Of a stretch of 64,000 nt of DNA, positions 24,736 through 38,277 are shown in pieces. This stretch comes from Trichuris trichiura. Taxonomy: Eukaryota; Nematoda; Enoplea; Trichinellida; Trichuridae. The notes under the pieces were generated by a model. That model made no database searches, had not been told where the DNA came from, and was given only the letters and a program-made list of their open reading frames with translations. The position numbers and the translations under genes were made by a program. The DNA lies in the NCBI GenBank assembly GCA_037903355.1, contig JBAJFE010000004.1, forward strand, positions 496,001 to 560,000, in the 5' to 3' direction. Positions within the stretch are counted from its first letter, which is position 1. Each line of letters opens with the position of its first letter.

Positions 24736-26805
24736 TCTCAACAATACCAAAAAACTGATCCATCCGCTGGACGCTGTTCGGCAATTTTTCGTTTTACAAT
24801 TTTTGCCCCGTCACCTTTTCCCTCTAACCGGAAGCGCACGAATCCTTACTTTTTCTTCTTCAATTACCACTTCAGCAGCATCCTACCGAGAGCGATTGAA
24901 CCTTGAAGATCATTTGTCTACGCTAAAACAATGGGGCTTACTTAAAGCGTTCCAAACGATACTCGTGTTTTGGAAGTCTTATTTTGGGACCAACGCTGAG
25001 CTTAGTGTTTCAAAAACGGTAACAATAAATTGATCTTCTTCCGAGCTCATATCGTCGAATCCTTCAAATAGGCTGTATTGCTAACACTTGTACTTTAAAA
25101 GGTTAAAAACTCATCTTCAAACGTATAGGTGAAAATATAAGCTATATCGCGCGTGACTATGTTAACAGGTGAAATAATTCATCTTTTGAAAGACAGCTGA
25201 GGTAGAACTCTTTTACCTCGTGAAGCGTTATCCAATCAAACTAGCAGATATCTGCTTATATAAAAAAACTAATTTTTTTCTTTTGGTAAATTTAAGGGAA
25301 GTATTATTCAAGAATTGATTTTTTTCTTACTTCGCGTAGGGAGTAAGGTGATCCGGAACAAATGCAAATTAAGGAAACTTAGGAATTAAGTATAAGCAGG
25401 TAGGTTATCTGCAATGTACGGTTTTTTGAACATACGCGTAGGTCTGAAGTGCCTGTCTTTTGCTAAACAACAGTCTATTCTAAAATATGACTTGCTTATT
25501 GTTTTCGCAGCCGGAAAGTACGCGCAAAAGTAAAGATGTGATAAAAAAAGAACTTCAGAAGCGACGCGGCATTGAGACAGCTCAGATAACTGTGCGTCAC
25601 TCCAAATGCGTTATGAAAGACTGCTACAAAAGCGCCTTACGCTAACGCTAGCTGAGCTTTCAAAATGCAAATTATTCTGTCCAATGCTTAGCAGAAACGC
25701 AATCTGCTCTGGCTGAAGTTGGCAACTTGCCAAAATACAGAATACAGTACTAACGGATTTTCAAGTACCACGCAGCCGAACGTACAGTTCAAAAATTGAC
25801 AAGAATGCATACGCGGGCTACAAGACGCTTCGATGGTCGACTTTTCTACGGTAAAGGTTCGATCGAGGTTCGGAGACATTGGTTGACTGACGCCGGGCCG
25901 GATTGGGTCCTCAATGGTTAAAGCATGGCGGGGTGCAAGCTGACCATAATGTATTTTCTCATTCCTGCGTCTCTATAAAAAAAAAAGTATTAGTACCGTT
26001 AGTCGGATATTTGCATTTTTCAGCTTTGAAGTTATTTTAGCTGACTTTGCGTTACACTTTTTCCTAAAGCATAAAGCTTATGCAAAGTTAGGGCGTTTTG
26101 CTTTTGGAAAAAGCTTCTTACCGCTCAGCCATAAACTTGCTACGAATTTTATTTTCTCAAAAAGAGCCTATTGTTGAATCTTACCTTGAAAAGACAGTTT
26201 AATTAACATGAAGCGCAACGAAGCCGGCTGGCTGTGCAGTCAGCGAGAAGTGCCCCTTCCTTGAAAAGAGTTAAAACGTTCCATGAACAGTTGACACTCC
26301 CTTTCTACGGTTGAATTGTTTCTGGCGATGAAGTAACTCTATAAGATTAAAGCGGTTGCATCGTAAGCTTTGGTCAGCGCGTGATCTACTTCGAGCCAAG
26401 GTGTCAGTGAACAGCCAGGCCAACGTTCAAACAATGAACGCTCATCAAGCACCGTCGTTGCATGATAGCAGGGCTTAAGGTTTCCCGTAAGGACGTACTC
26501 CCAATTGACGCATGTATGAACCTCCTTAACGGTTGAGCTACGGGCCACAGCACCACCCATATTACACAAGTGTTGACTGATTTCATTGTTTGATCGGTAG
26601 GGTAATGCAAATTTCTTAATCATCCTGCATAAATTGAACGTGGCGAAGAATTTTCGAAGCAGCAAAAAGCACATGGCAGCCAGCCTAAAAAACGACCATA
26701 TACGAACGAAATTTGCATAGCGTTTTTGCGCAAACTCATTCTCTCCCGGAACAAAGTTGGAAACTCGACTACTCGTGGCGCAGTTAAGCATACTGGGAAG
26801 CAGCT
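24736..26805. other. Intergenic, no supported gene
   Basis: A 135-nt open stretch after a good acceptor at 25510-25644(+), reading PESTRKSKDVIKKELQKRRG..., could be a lone terminal exon; no partner was found. A 183-codon frame at 26339-26890(-) starts without ATG and is discussed under the L53-like entry. Confidence 0.4.
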
Positions 26806-27098
26806 CTACGTACAGGAAACTTCGGCTACGCGAAATGTGTTCGATAAGTTCAGTGGGAAAGCCTGGAATTTTGAAACGATTAGGCGCCAAACAGCAATGC
26901 CAGAACGCGGACCCTCAATGCATTTGCCGCTGAAAGAGAATTTGGCGGACATGTCATTGAATGCGTTTTCCAAATTCTTCCATGGATCGAAACGAAAGCA
27001 GATGCCGCCTGAGTGCTTTAGTTTTCGTAGTCCGAGCTGAAAACTCAACTTTGACAATGACCACACGCAACTGCCTTTTCAGTCACTTGAGCAAACAT
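26806..27098 (-). CDS. Possible mitochondrial ribosomal protein L53-like gene, frameshifted or incomplete
   Basis: Exon 1 27087-27098 (MFAQ), a 50-nt GT-AG intron, and exon 2 26806-27036 give 80 residues. The start LGLRKLKHSGGICFRFDPWKN resembles mL53, a small protein of the mitochondrial large subunit, whose N-terminus has LGLR, a basic residue pair, a hydrophobic strand ending in F.PF, and KN.E. The second half fits poorly in this frame, but a +2 frame beginning near 26890 reads NRFKIPGFPTELIEHI, close to what mL53 would have next. So either a short intron was missed, or there is a frameshift (sequence error or mutation). Codon frames alone cannot settle this. Confidence 0.35.
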
Positions 27099-27370
27099 TA
27101 AAAAAAAGAAATAAAATGTGTTTGTTAAAACTAAGCAAAAAGTTGGAATTTAAAAAGAACTTATCCTTGAAAGCTATTTTTAAAAAGCTACTCCTAACGT
27201 AAGTTAGCTACGTGTACGTATTTGAGGAAAACTTAATGACTTACGAGCATAACCATTGCATCCCCTATAACGTAGGATGACTTAGTTACATGAAAGCAGA
27301 GAAGATAGGACTGCAGCAACATCTGAACATGCTGAAAACGATACAAATTATTCATGAAATCGTACAAGCA

Positions 27371-30300
27371 TCAATTAACCTGACGCATTTGTTCCGCAAA
27401 CATTTTTTCTCCTATTTCCGTAATGGAAACTCTGAACTTTGCCTCTTTCGGCATCTCGCACCGAGCCGCCGAACTGCTAACTGCCTCTCCTCCGTCGCTG
27501 TTGGGAACCGGCAAAACACGAAGCCACGCGAATTCTCGGCTGTTCCTTAATCCAAAAGATCAATTAAGTATTTTGACAAGAGAAATTATTGATAAGCAAG
27601 TTGCAGCTCATATGGCGGTCAATTTTCAAACATACTGTGGATCGATAGGCGCCAGATGCAAAAATTTTGCGATTTCTTTGAATTTCAATACTTTTGGCTT
27701 AACGGTCATTTCGCAAAGAGCTGGAGGATCAAAGCTGCTAAAAAAAAGTTACAGTTACCGCAAGCGGCAACTTGTGAACCGCTTGTCTTACCAATCATTT
27801 GCCTGAGTTATAACTGCCTGAGGAGGGGCACCTTGCGGAGGCTGCAAAAAATAAGCGTAAAAATCGAAACGCGGCGCGCTCTCCTTGGTCGCCCTTTTAG
27901 TATTAAAGCTGCGAAACCGCGTCTTTTGTAAGCATCATTAACTTGGCAAAATTTAAAAACTCACAATCCGGCCATGCTTGACGTCTAAGCACGCTTTTGA
28001 ATTGCGAAAAATAACTAGATTTTTTGGCAAATGTATCTCTGTAAACTTTCGCGAAGAAAAGTACACCTACGTTGCTTTCTTGCGGATATACCGGGGCTTC
28101 CTGAAGATCAACGTTATAGTTTTTTTGGGAAAGGTCGATATAATTCAAATTCTAAAAGATTACTCGCGACAATACCCAAAAATTTAAGATGTGCTATCGG
28201 CATTTTTTTGCATACCTGAAGTACCAGCAAATTCGTAGGGGCTTGGGCTGTGTTGGAAACGACGAACAACTGATTTTGGGAAATTAGGCTAACGCTGAAA
28301 AAAAAGTTAATTATGAGCAAATAAATTCTACAGCAAAATATCAATTCTGATTTTAATGCAATGGGACAAAGAATGTTCAGGATAGTTAACCGTACGCTTG
28401 TTGCTTCAAAAATCATTCGTAAACGTGAGGATGCACGCGTTACATGCGACAGACCTTTTAAGCTTGCGAACTGCAAAGGCTACAACACCTGAAAACGTTT
28501 CTTTCGGAAATTGCATTTTAGTACAACGCAATTGATGAGAAGATGGGGTAAAGAGGGGACTGACAGAGTTTACTTCCTGAAAAGGCAGTCGTTGCGGGTA
28601 TAACTTTGATAAACACCCTCATGGTAGCATACGCCCTACTAAATGGGCCTCTATTCTAGCAGTTGCGTTTTTCTGACTTCCTACAATATAGCTCTCTGCG
28701 ATAGCTTGAAAAACACATTCCTGTTTAGGTAACTACGTTGGCAATCACACTAACTTAATAACTGCTAAAATTCTAAAACTCGATTGTAATGCCCTCTTGG
28801 CTCAGATTGTGAAAATGCGCTGAACACTGCAAGCGTAGCAAACCAACCTTGAATTGGTAGAATACGATTGATCATACGGCACTTGGATGCCTTTCAAACC
28901 GGCAGTAACGTCGATGACTGCATAAAGACACGTGCAACTTGAGGGGCAAAAAAGAAGCAACCCTACTTTCAGGTTCACCCGCTTGACTATTGAAAACTTG
29001 ACTGGACAATGTTTCAGCATTTGGCTGCATTTTAGCAAAATTGGCGGCTGCAAAAAAGGAAAGATTATATTATAGTACAACTTGTTCGCTTGCCTTCAGC
29101 TTCTTCACTCCTACTAGCTAAGTCAGCTTCAGAGGAACGAGGTTCTTCGTCTTCAACTGAAAACGAATATAAGTAAGAAATGAGTTAATTTACATCCAAG
29201 CCCTAGGTCTTACAGAACTCTGAGAACGGCCCAAATCTCCCTCCTTCTCTAGGTTCGACAAAAGGCAACAAAGATGGTTCCGTTGGAGTAACAAAAACAT
29301 CGCTGGAACATTCAAGCACGCGGTTTTGCTGTGGACTAACACTGCTGACCAATGCCTATAACAACAAGAGGATTGCTATGATAATCAAAAGATGGACCGA
29401 ATAGCAACACCTTTCTCAAGCAAAACAAGTCCAACCTTATGTCTTAAGAGAGAAATTACAAATGTAAATTTAAAAAACGTAAAATCTGCTTGACATGCGC
29501 AGATGTGCCTTGGAGACGCAACGGATGAAATCCGTACGGCCCGTTGAGAAGACGTGCTTGACGATAATAAACACTTTTAAAAGGGTACTGTACAGTCGGA
29601 ATTCTCTACTAGCGTGGTATAATGTACATTCAAATATTTAAATCTTACCTGACCATCAGAATCGTCGTTATTTTCATTAAGACTTCGTCTATTCGGGTTT
29701 GACGGGCTGGTGCTGAATACGTTAAACGTTAAAAAGATTACGGCCGCAAATGGTAAACGCAATGGCGCCATGAAGAACGACAGAAAAGTAAGAAATCTCA
29801 ACTTTTAGCTGCTCGTAATGTGGCTTTGTAGTATCAAATATTACTTATTAGATTTGCTTAGCGTCAAGAATATAAACGTTTTGAAAACATTTTAACAAAA
29901 TTGCATAAGAAACATAAGAGCAATTGTCATATTGTACTTTAAGTTAAAAAAGTAACAACTTTCTCGTATTTACCGCTTGACTTAGCTCTAGTTCACTTCG
30001 AATAGAAATACAACGATGTTTAGCTCGTTGAAGCTAACCTGCTTGGGTTAGCTAAACTGAGCTCCATTTATGAATTCTTGGAAATTGCGAAATAAAAGAT
30101 TGCTTTTAATAAACTAACCTTGTCGGCTCATCCATTTCAATGGAGTCGGCCAATGATTCCAAATTCTGCTCGCAGTCATGCCAGAATTCTTCTGCAAAAG
30201 GTATGTGCTTTTTCAACAAACCGGAAAGCTGCATAAACCTGAGAATTCTACTTCACTAGGACTGCTGGAAACTTCCGACGGAGCTAAATTATAATCGACG

Positions 30301-31311
30301 AAGTCTGGATCGTTCGGCTCTTCCTCGAAAACTAAACAATGGCATTCATGTTACAAAGCACCTCCGCTTCAACGGTACAACGTACGCCTGTCGGATAATA
30401 GAAACTTTACATACTTGCGACGGTCCCTAGATGTTCTATGGAAGGATGTCGCTTTATCGGAGCTTTTTGATACCGCTGATTCTTGTACGCACGCCGCCTA
30501 GAAATTCGTACGTACGAGAAAATGGAAGTTGCGCAAAAAACAAATGGGATCTTGTCACTTAGCCGCCCCACCATTTGAAGTATGCGGCCATGCTGTTCTG
30601 CCCTTACCGACAAGTAAGCCAGTCATCTTGCTCTGCTCTTACTTAAGTCTAAGCCACAAATATACGCCTTATTTTTTCACGCTTAGGTAAGGGTAGGGGA
30701 GAATTAGAGTATGGCGACGGGGCGGCTAAGGAATTTTACGCATTTAATATTTTTTTCCTGAGCAAAAACAGGCATATATATATATATATATAGCAGAAGA
30801 AAACAATCGGAACGTAACACTAAACGCAGCGTGCGAGTAACAAGGCTTTCTTTGGCAACTTCGAAACACAATACCTGCTTCTCAGTTCGGGGACGCAGAA
30901 CCCTCTTGGTGCATTTCTGTTTCCTGTCTATGGACTCGCGAATTTTGTCAATCAAAGCTCGATCTTCTATAATCGCCTGTGATAGCACGGTTTAGTTTGT
31001 TGACGCAACAACCGAAGCCTTACCTCGAGAATCTGAGCAGCAGTCAACGAAGTAAGTACGGGCGCTTGCTGATTTGCGACAAGACTAACCAAATTGCGCG
31101 CTAGTAGCAGAACATGATCGTCATTCGGCTGGTCTACAGCACGATCGGCTGCGATATCCGGTGAATTTGTGGCAGCCAAATTCTCTTCAACATTTAAGAT
31201 GTTTTTTTTGCTCGTCTCGCGCGATGATGAACGAAGAGACCGACGGCGTGGTGACAAATTGACATCGTCAGTTAACCTTGAAGCACGAGAAACCAACGAG
31301 CGAAGCTGCAT
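27371..31311 (-). CDS. Unrecognised acidic, low-complexity protein, about 17 exons
   Basis: Exons (minus): 31024-31311, 30875-30976, about 30608-30630, 30415-30497, 30239-30331, 30119-30191, 29649-29712, 29214-29355, 29094-29156, 28979-29047, 28848-28917, 28216-28294, 28067-28100, 27965-28014, 27792-27841, 27636-27737, 27371-27545. All joins except those around the third exon close in phase; that exon and the bases before it are uncertain. The intron after 29094 appears to be GC-AG. The N-terminus is basic and Ser/Arg-rich (LSPRRRSLRSSSRE). The middle is acidic (FEEEPNDPDFVDYN, EEFWHDCEQNLESLADSIEMDEP) and the C-terminal half is Gln/Pro/Ser/Val-rich. No signal peptide or membrane helix. This looks like a nuclear or scaffold protein; a GON-4-like or transcription-cofactor relationship is only a guess. 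The open plus-strand frame at 27423-27806 is its antisense shadow. Confidence 0.7.
30774..30792. repeat. (TA)n microsatellite
   Basis: A short run of about ten TA units inside the second intron of the minus-strand multi-exon gene. Confidence 0.9.
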
Positions 31312-33707
31312 TATTCTCCCAAAGGTATAAACGGTCTATAATTAAGCGTAACATAAGAAATAATTCTACAAATGGCAATAGGCGAAGGGAGCTTGTGGCT
31401 ACTCGTTCCCGCTAATGTAATTATGGCGAGGTACAGATACGGTATGCGCAGATTCGCAGGTTCAAAGGTGTTATGTGAAAAATTCTGGATTTTACACATC
31501 TTTCGAAAAAGTTTGCTTGCAAATCTAAGCTCAGTAATTGTGCATATAGCACATTTGTTGCGAATAAACGTCTAACATTGCTGTCTGCTACTGGAGCTGA
31601 CCGCTACATGGAGCGAGCTTTTAAGTTGAAAGCTGGAAATTTACGTTAATGCGCTCTGAAAAAAAAAGAGAATAGTAGAACGCAATTTTAAACTTTAGGG
31701 CAGTGAGAAAAAATAAAATTAACGGAGACCGACTAGGGAAAGAGGAATTGGGAAGACAAGAAACATTAAAGCAAACAAATAAGAAGATGAAAAAAAGAAC
31801 TAACATTTTCGCCATCGTTTGGACTAAGATTTTGACCTCTCGCAGCGAGCACACGACCAGGACATACTGAAAATTCTGATTTTCAATAAGAGTGGAAGAA
31901 CAAGAGCTTCCTTAATGAAACTCGGTCTCCCTATCGACGTTTTTATTGATGGCGGGATCAGAAAAACCCTGAAAGCTTTGGTACTTAGTTCGAACTGCTG
32001 CCAAGTAAAACTACTTTCAAAAACCGCGATATCCTCATTACCAGATATCTTTTTCCTCTTACCAGCCCAATATTTGACATGTCCTATTTACAAGTTAGAT
32101 GATCCTATGAGCGTGCAAATATATGTTGGAGTTCATTATTATACGCGAGAAATGTTCAGAACAAAAACTATGGCCATGGTAACTCGTATCTTCATTCTAT
32201 TCGTGCTGCTGAAATTCAAGAGCAGATCTTTAGTTTAAATTACTAATTCGTATACTTCATTCTTTAAAGTTTTAAGCGACTACGCTCTGCCACTTGTAAG
32301 TGGCTGTTCTATTCTTATTTGCGTAAATTATTTCTCCCAAGTTGGTCATCGTCACGCTTGCAAGTAATCATCTTGCGCAAAATTCTTCACGTTTCCAAGA
32401 TACTCGTTTCCCCGCTGTCGTAAGTACCAATAAACAGTATATTTCCCAGAAACATTAATCTTTACAGGCCAGCATCAGCTTTTCATATTGTTTTCCTCTT
32501 TTGACTGTCGTATCGGTTTGTTATTATAACTATGGAAAAAGCGGTTTGGCAAAATGATCAGATAAACAGTGGTTTTACGGGAAACAATAAGCGGTTGCTT
32601 CCATGCTTTTCCTAGCTTGTTAAGTTCGAGTAGTTGTTTGCTATTTTAAGCCTAAAACGCATTACCGAATAAGTTATTCCAGTTGCGCTGAGTAGTCAAG
32701 AATATAACCGCTATAATTCTTAGTAACTTTTAAGCGTTAACATCGTCAGGTCTGCGGGTGCTACTGTTGTGTTTTCCCGCCTTAATTGCAGTCGTACGTT
32801 TGGTCATTGTCATGCTAGCTTTTTCAAATGAAGTTTACGGTCTTCAAATTTCACCTTAATCGTTTGTTTTACTGATTTTGTAAATGTGCAGAGTGCTTTT
32901 TATTAAGAGAAACTGTGAAAATGAAAACATATAGAGCCGATATAAAGTTTTCAATGTTTAAAATTTTGATTTTGTGACAATAAGCATGGTATCTGCAATT
33001 CAACTTGCCTTCCAGTAGCTGAATTTTTCTAGCTATTCAATCGAATAACGGCGTTTCATTGCGAATGTAACTGACTGTAGGACGGCTCCAAACAGATCTG
33101 CTTAACTTTATTGTATATTCACGGCTGCTCATCGTTTGGAAAAAATATTTTTTCCTATATACGAAGCGTTCAAACTGTCTTGATTCATCAAAGAGTGCAA
33201 AAATACAACCTCATTCGTAAATATCTTACGGGAGCAGCTGGTCTGTTGAAAAGGAAATTTCTGCTGTCCGAATTTCCATTGTAGCCCCCCTGCCAGCCTG
33301 AAATCCGTTGCAACATTCCATTCACACTATCAGTTCTTTTTTAAGTTCCCTTTTTATTATAAGAGCTCTACTCAGCCCGCGTTCTTGCGCATGCTTAAGC
33401 TGGGACGTTTTTTAATGCCAGAACAAGGTTATTTAAGTACTTTTTTTTCTAAGGAAATGGGTCGCTTCAATAAAATAAGTGTAAATACATATGAACCCGT
33501 TGTAAAAAAAATTCATGTTCAACGTATTAATGATATATTTTTTCTCATGATATACTAGCGATAGTTTGCTACAGTACGCAAACTTAATGATCTGTAGGAC
33601 ACGCAAGTAAATTCCGTCATCGGCATTTCAGGTTTTTGTCCGAATCCCATTCCTTCTTTAACTCACAGCAGTGAGCAGTGGCATAAAGGCAAATTTTGTG
33701 AAAAGCA
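31312..33707. other. Intergenic between divergent genes
   Basis: Contains the 5' flanks of the minus-strand acidic protein and the plus-strand EGF gene. Open frames such as 31915-32238(+) have no supporting features. Confidence 0.5.
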
Positions 33708-36700
33708 ATGTGGCTTTTCGCTTTGGTGTGTATTGCGTGCACGGCACTATTCGCTGAAGGAGATGTTTTATGCCCTTTTCAAGGAGATAATAATATTCCC
33801 GGTTTTCTACTGACGGAATCCAATGAATGCATCACCATTAGTAAAGTTATTACTGAGGATAAAGATGTTGATTTGCATAAAGTGTACGGAGATAAATGTG
33901 GTGAGTTCCCAAAGGGTGAACTGTGTAACTTTACAACTGGTACGGAATATAAGCAGAAACTTCGCGCTGCCCTGATCAACAATTTTAAAGAAAAAATTCC
34001 TGAAATGATTTTCTTGACTGGACTTAAAATTCACAGTGATAAGGATCTCTCTGGGAGCGCACGTAACAAGTCGTACGGTTCAGGGTTCGACTTGGTTCGA
34101 GACCAAAAATACTTTATAACTGTTGGAAGAAGAAAATATGAGTATACTACTATAGAAAGCTTGATTGACATGAAAGAAGCTACGAAATTCGATGCTCAGT
34201 ATCCGGGGTGTGTCTACTTACGTTACAAGAACACGGGTGAACTTAACCCATACCTTTTCTCCTGCAAAATTTCAGTTGCCCAAATAAAAATTTGGTTTCC
34301 TATAGCTGGAGTCGCAGTTCCATGCAAACATTCAACATTTTCAAATTGCAAAGAATGGAGTGGAGATTACTGCAAATGCAAAGCAGGATATGAAGGAAAG
34401 TATTGCGATAAGAGTAAGTTATGCTTCCCTCTCCCTAACGTAGTAAGCAGTGCGTTGCAACTCCAGCTCGTCCATATCCTTGTTTTAAGTGCAGACTTTG
34501 TTTGCTGCCCTTAATAGCCATAGACTAATTGAAATATTATGCGCTAGCTTGTTTAATGCAGCTGTCATTGCACTCATAATTTCTATTAAACTTAAATCAG
34601 CAAGATCCACTAAAGCGTTTGCCTCATCTTGCTTTCTGTCTCAATTTCTTTCCCTTTGAAGAAATATTGTCTTAAGTACTTGTTCGAAAAATTTTAGTGG
34701 AAAATGAACTACGGTGTCAGACCAGACAAAGCGAAACAAAAAAATCTTGAATCAGTCGTATTGTAACTCAAAAATGCAGGTTCATTACTGCAATGCTTGC
34801 CTGCATCTTGTTCTACCCTTACCTGCGTATAAGTCTAAACGATAGTCTTTTTTTTATCTAAGTTTCAACAAAAACAGAATGAGATGGTTCGAAAGCTTGC
34901 ACTAAGACAGATAACCGGTAAAAAAATTAATTTTCTCTGGCTAACCGCTGAAGAAAAATTACGGAAGAAACGATAAATTATTTTTTGTATTGAAATAACA
35001 GGCTACTGCAGCAAAATGAAGGCATGCAGGTTCATGGAGTAAAGTTGATTTCAGCGATTTCTTTGCAGCTTTCGACGGGAGGTCTCCATCATAAAGCATG
35101 CGCGCGGATTTCACCAATACGAGTGTTGCAACAAGTCCAATGCTTTAAACTTATTTTTCCACTTTCACTTGATTCTTTCGTTTGAGTTCATGACACAAGG
35201 GCAAATTTGGAAAATGAGTTTTTCACAAGTTTACGTTACTATTTTGCAGTACATTGCTCGCCCAGTAAGTGTCTCCATGGTGGGACGTGCGAGGCGTATG
35301 GATCATATTATTTCTGCAAATGCACTCCCGGTTGGTCCGGCAAGAACTGCAATATCAGTAAGTGACGTTAGTGCCTCAAAGAAAAGAAATAATTCACCAA
35401 TTCCCTCCAGACGCTTCAGGCGAGGTGTTACGGCATGTTTATCATTTTTTTATTAATCAATAAACGCTCTCGTTTGTCTTTATCCTCGTTGCATCTCAAT
35501 GCTTTTAAACGAAGCCTTCATTTTTCGCTTTGTTTTTTTCCGTAACTGAAGGCGCAAATATGAGAAAGTAGGAATCAGCCTATACATCATTATGATGATG
35601 CATAAAAAAAGATAGTATAATGTAGTATGGTTCACTGAATTCAGGTTCAATCAATTTTCCTAATTTGAATTGTGCTGAGACAAGTGTTATGTTACAGATA
35701 TTTAAGCAACTATAAACGTGCGCTGTTAATCAAATGCTTAAGTATTGTCCATCTTAGCTGTTTTAATTCGTTATTCGTCTCTCTTCCATTATCCTATGCA
35801 TTTACGCTGTTTTAGAAGTAACATCCTGCAAAGATAATCCTTGCCAAGGCCAGTCAAGTTGCACAGACGTTATGTTCTATTATATTTGCCACTGCGCACC
35901 CGACCGAACTGGAATGAATTGCGAAGTGGGTACGAATTACTCGTACTATCTTATTTCGCTACTGATTCGCGCAAGCCAGTTTTCCGTGCGTCGTTTTGCT
36001 TACCTTTGCATTTATCAATATAACTTCGACTCAAGTAAGCGGCACGTGATGCCAAGTAAAATAGATCTTTTATGCTTGTAAAAAATATGCATTTTTAAAA
36101 TTTAATATCCAACAATACAGAAGTTAGTTTCTTCAAGCGATAATTCTCCGCATGGTTATTAATGAATTGTCTCTTGAACCGCTGCTCAGAGCGCTAACAG
36201 GAAGCATGCTTAGAGTCTTTCCATTAGGCGCTTGATTAGTACTGTAGCTCAAACTGAAATCAAGTTCCGTTAATCCGAGTGACAGCAGCCACCCTGATCT
36301 TAAGCCTGTAATATCCGTCATGGGACTTCTAGTACAAAACAAAATTCTCGGGCTGTTGCAGCTGCAATGAAGTAGTAATTTGATCAAAATATTTTTTATA
36401 AGTCAATTTGACGTGATTGCTAGCTTAACGATCGCCCAACCAAGTTCATGTTGAACAGATTAAATAGCGAAATCGTTTATTCGTTACTATCATTTGCCGA
36501 GAGTCAGCTTTTTCACATTTCAAATGATGAAAATAATAACGCGTAAAAGACTAATAAATCGCATTTATGGAAAAAACATCAGCACCTTTTAATTTTATGA
36601 TGTCTTAGAAGCAGGCCCGTGTCGTTCGTCACCATGCAGAAACGGCGGCATCTGTTTGGCTGTTACAAATTCCGTTTTTTCCTGCACATGCAAGGCTCCC

Positions 36701-38277
36701 TACACTGGAGACACCTGCGAGTCGAGTAAGTGATGCTCAAGTTGAGCAACAATCGCAGATTAACAGAAAAACCTATCGTTTATTAAATTCCACGAATCAA
36801 TTTCTGTTGATAACTTTTTCAGAGTAATAAATAATCAGGATAGATACGATACTGTTCCCATTTATTCCCGCCTTCCGGGAATGCCTTTCTTTAATAATTA
36901 TTAAAGCATTATGAAATGATTATCGTAACAGTCACTAATCGTATCGAAACTTTGATTCCGTATTAGTGCTAGCGGTTTACTTTTTTCAGTTGCCAAGGAA
37001 GATGCGGAAGAAAAAAGCTTTTCAGCCACTATCCTGTTTGCCACCGCTTTCGTGCCATCGATGATAATAGCAACGCTTATCAGCATATGCTTTATTCAGG
37101 TAAATAAACATGCAAGGAAAAAGTACTCGTACTTGGTATCTGTACCTTTTAAAAATAGCATAACTTCATACAGGTATTTAAGCAGATACCAGCAGATCAT
37201 AGCTTCATACAGCATTCATACAGTCGAAACTTTGTTATCTCGACAAATCGTTCGAAGCGATAGTAAGGATGAATGGAGATGCAAATATCAGAGCAGCTTG
37301 TTTGTTCTTTGTGTTGGCATTTTTTTATTTTTCAATTTTATCTCTTTTATAAGTACCCGCTTGAACTCCCTACGAGCCTTTCTGATACAATAAAATAAAA
37401 ATAATGCTGTCTGATACTTCGAAATCATTACATTACTCATCAACGAGTAAAACGAAAGACTAACTGTTAACCTTTTCATTAAATAGATTGTTCAAAGGGA
37501 CTAACTACGTATCAGTGCCTTTGAAATTAACTGACAGTCGATTATATAACTGGGCTCAAGCTGGAATGATTCATTTGGTTTAGTTTTTTCGTTCACTTCG
37601 TATAGCGCTGTTACGATCCAATGACAGTGACGTACCTGACTATCAAGGATAACCCACTTTCATATGTGAACCTGATTATCAGTAATTACTGTATGAGCGC
37701 TTCGTTCAGCTGCAAAATGCGACAAATTTGAGAAATAAAGTTTCCTTCGCCACAACAGCGCAGTTACAGTCGCATATAGAAACCTAACGCCAGAGAAAAT
37801 TCTTTAGTTTAATCTGTATTCTTCATGGATCACTGTGAAACCCGCAGTTGACCAGTTTTGCTAGCTATAAACTCGAATGAATCTCTTGAATTCAACTTTG
37901 TTAAGCAGTTGAGAGGCTAAGTTTTGTTAGTAATAGTTTGTTGGCATTCAAGCTATTTCACAAGACTTCAGCAGTTCGTTTACTAAAAATAAAGGCAGAC
38001 AACATATTATGTGAAAATAGCTCAATAACTTTTTTAAAATCATTATCACTCACACGTTTAATTAAAATAACGACGAGGTCTATTTCAGGCAAACACCGAG
38101 TATGGTGGGGGAAGATTCAAATTGCGTTCGGCTTTGGAAAGCGGCGCCAGTAGATTCATGCGAACCATTCATCGATCTAGAACAGGGAGAAAAAGTGGCG
38201 TTTCATTTACGATGACTCGCAGAATGAAGTCTAAAACAACAGCATCTCCAACAACAGAAGCACATTCGAGATATTAA
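33708..38277 (+). CDS. Single-pass membrane protein with orphan ectodomain and four EGF modules, 6 exons, about 447 aa
   Basis: Exons: 33708-34413, 35250-35357, 35816-35929, 36609-36725, 36990-37099, 38089-38277; phases close to 448 codons. Exon 1 has a signal peptide (MWLFALVCIACTALFAEG) and an N-terminal domain of about 180 residues with few cysteines. The end of that domain (GCVYLRYKNTGELNPYLFSC) faintly recalls a C-type lectin fold. EGF1 is at the end of exon 1 (CKAGYEGKYCD). EGF2, 3 and 4 are one exon each (CKCTPGWSGKNC, CHCAPDRTGMNC, CTCKAPYTGDTC), all with symmetric 1-1 phases, the usual EGF exon-shuffling layout. Exon 5 encodes the membrane helix (FVPSMIIATLISICFI). Exon 6 encodes a basic Ser/Thr/Arg-rich cytoplasmic tail. 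An extra exon in the 990-nt last intron cannot be excluded. Confidence 0.8.

Noticed and set aside
26460..26560. tRNA-like stretch (GCCCGTAGCTCAACCGTTAAG on the minus strand)
   Set aside because: It resembles a D-arm only. No anticodon stem, T-loop GTTCGA or matching acceptor stem could be folded.
26339..26890. 183-codon open frame (minus)
   Set aside because: It starts at TTG and most of it has no recognisable feature. Only its first about 20 residues are relevant, as a possible frameshifted end of the L53-like gene.
27423..27806. 127-codon ATG frame (plus)
   Set aside because: It is antisense to three phase-compatible exons of the minus-strand multi-exon gene, which explain the openness better.
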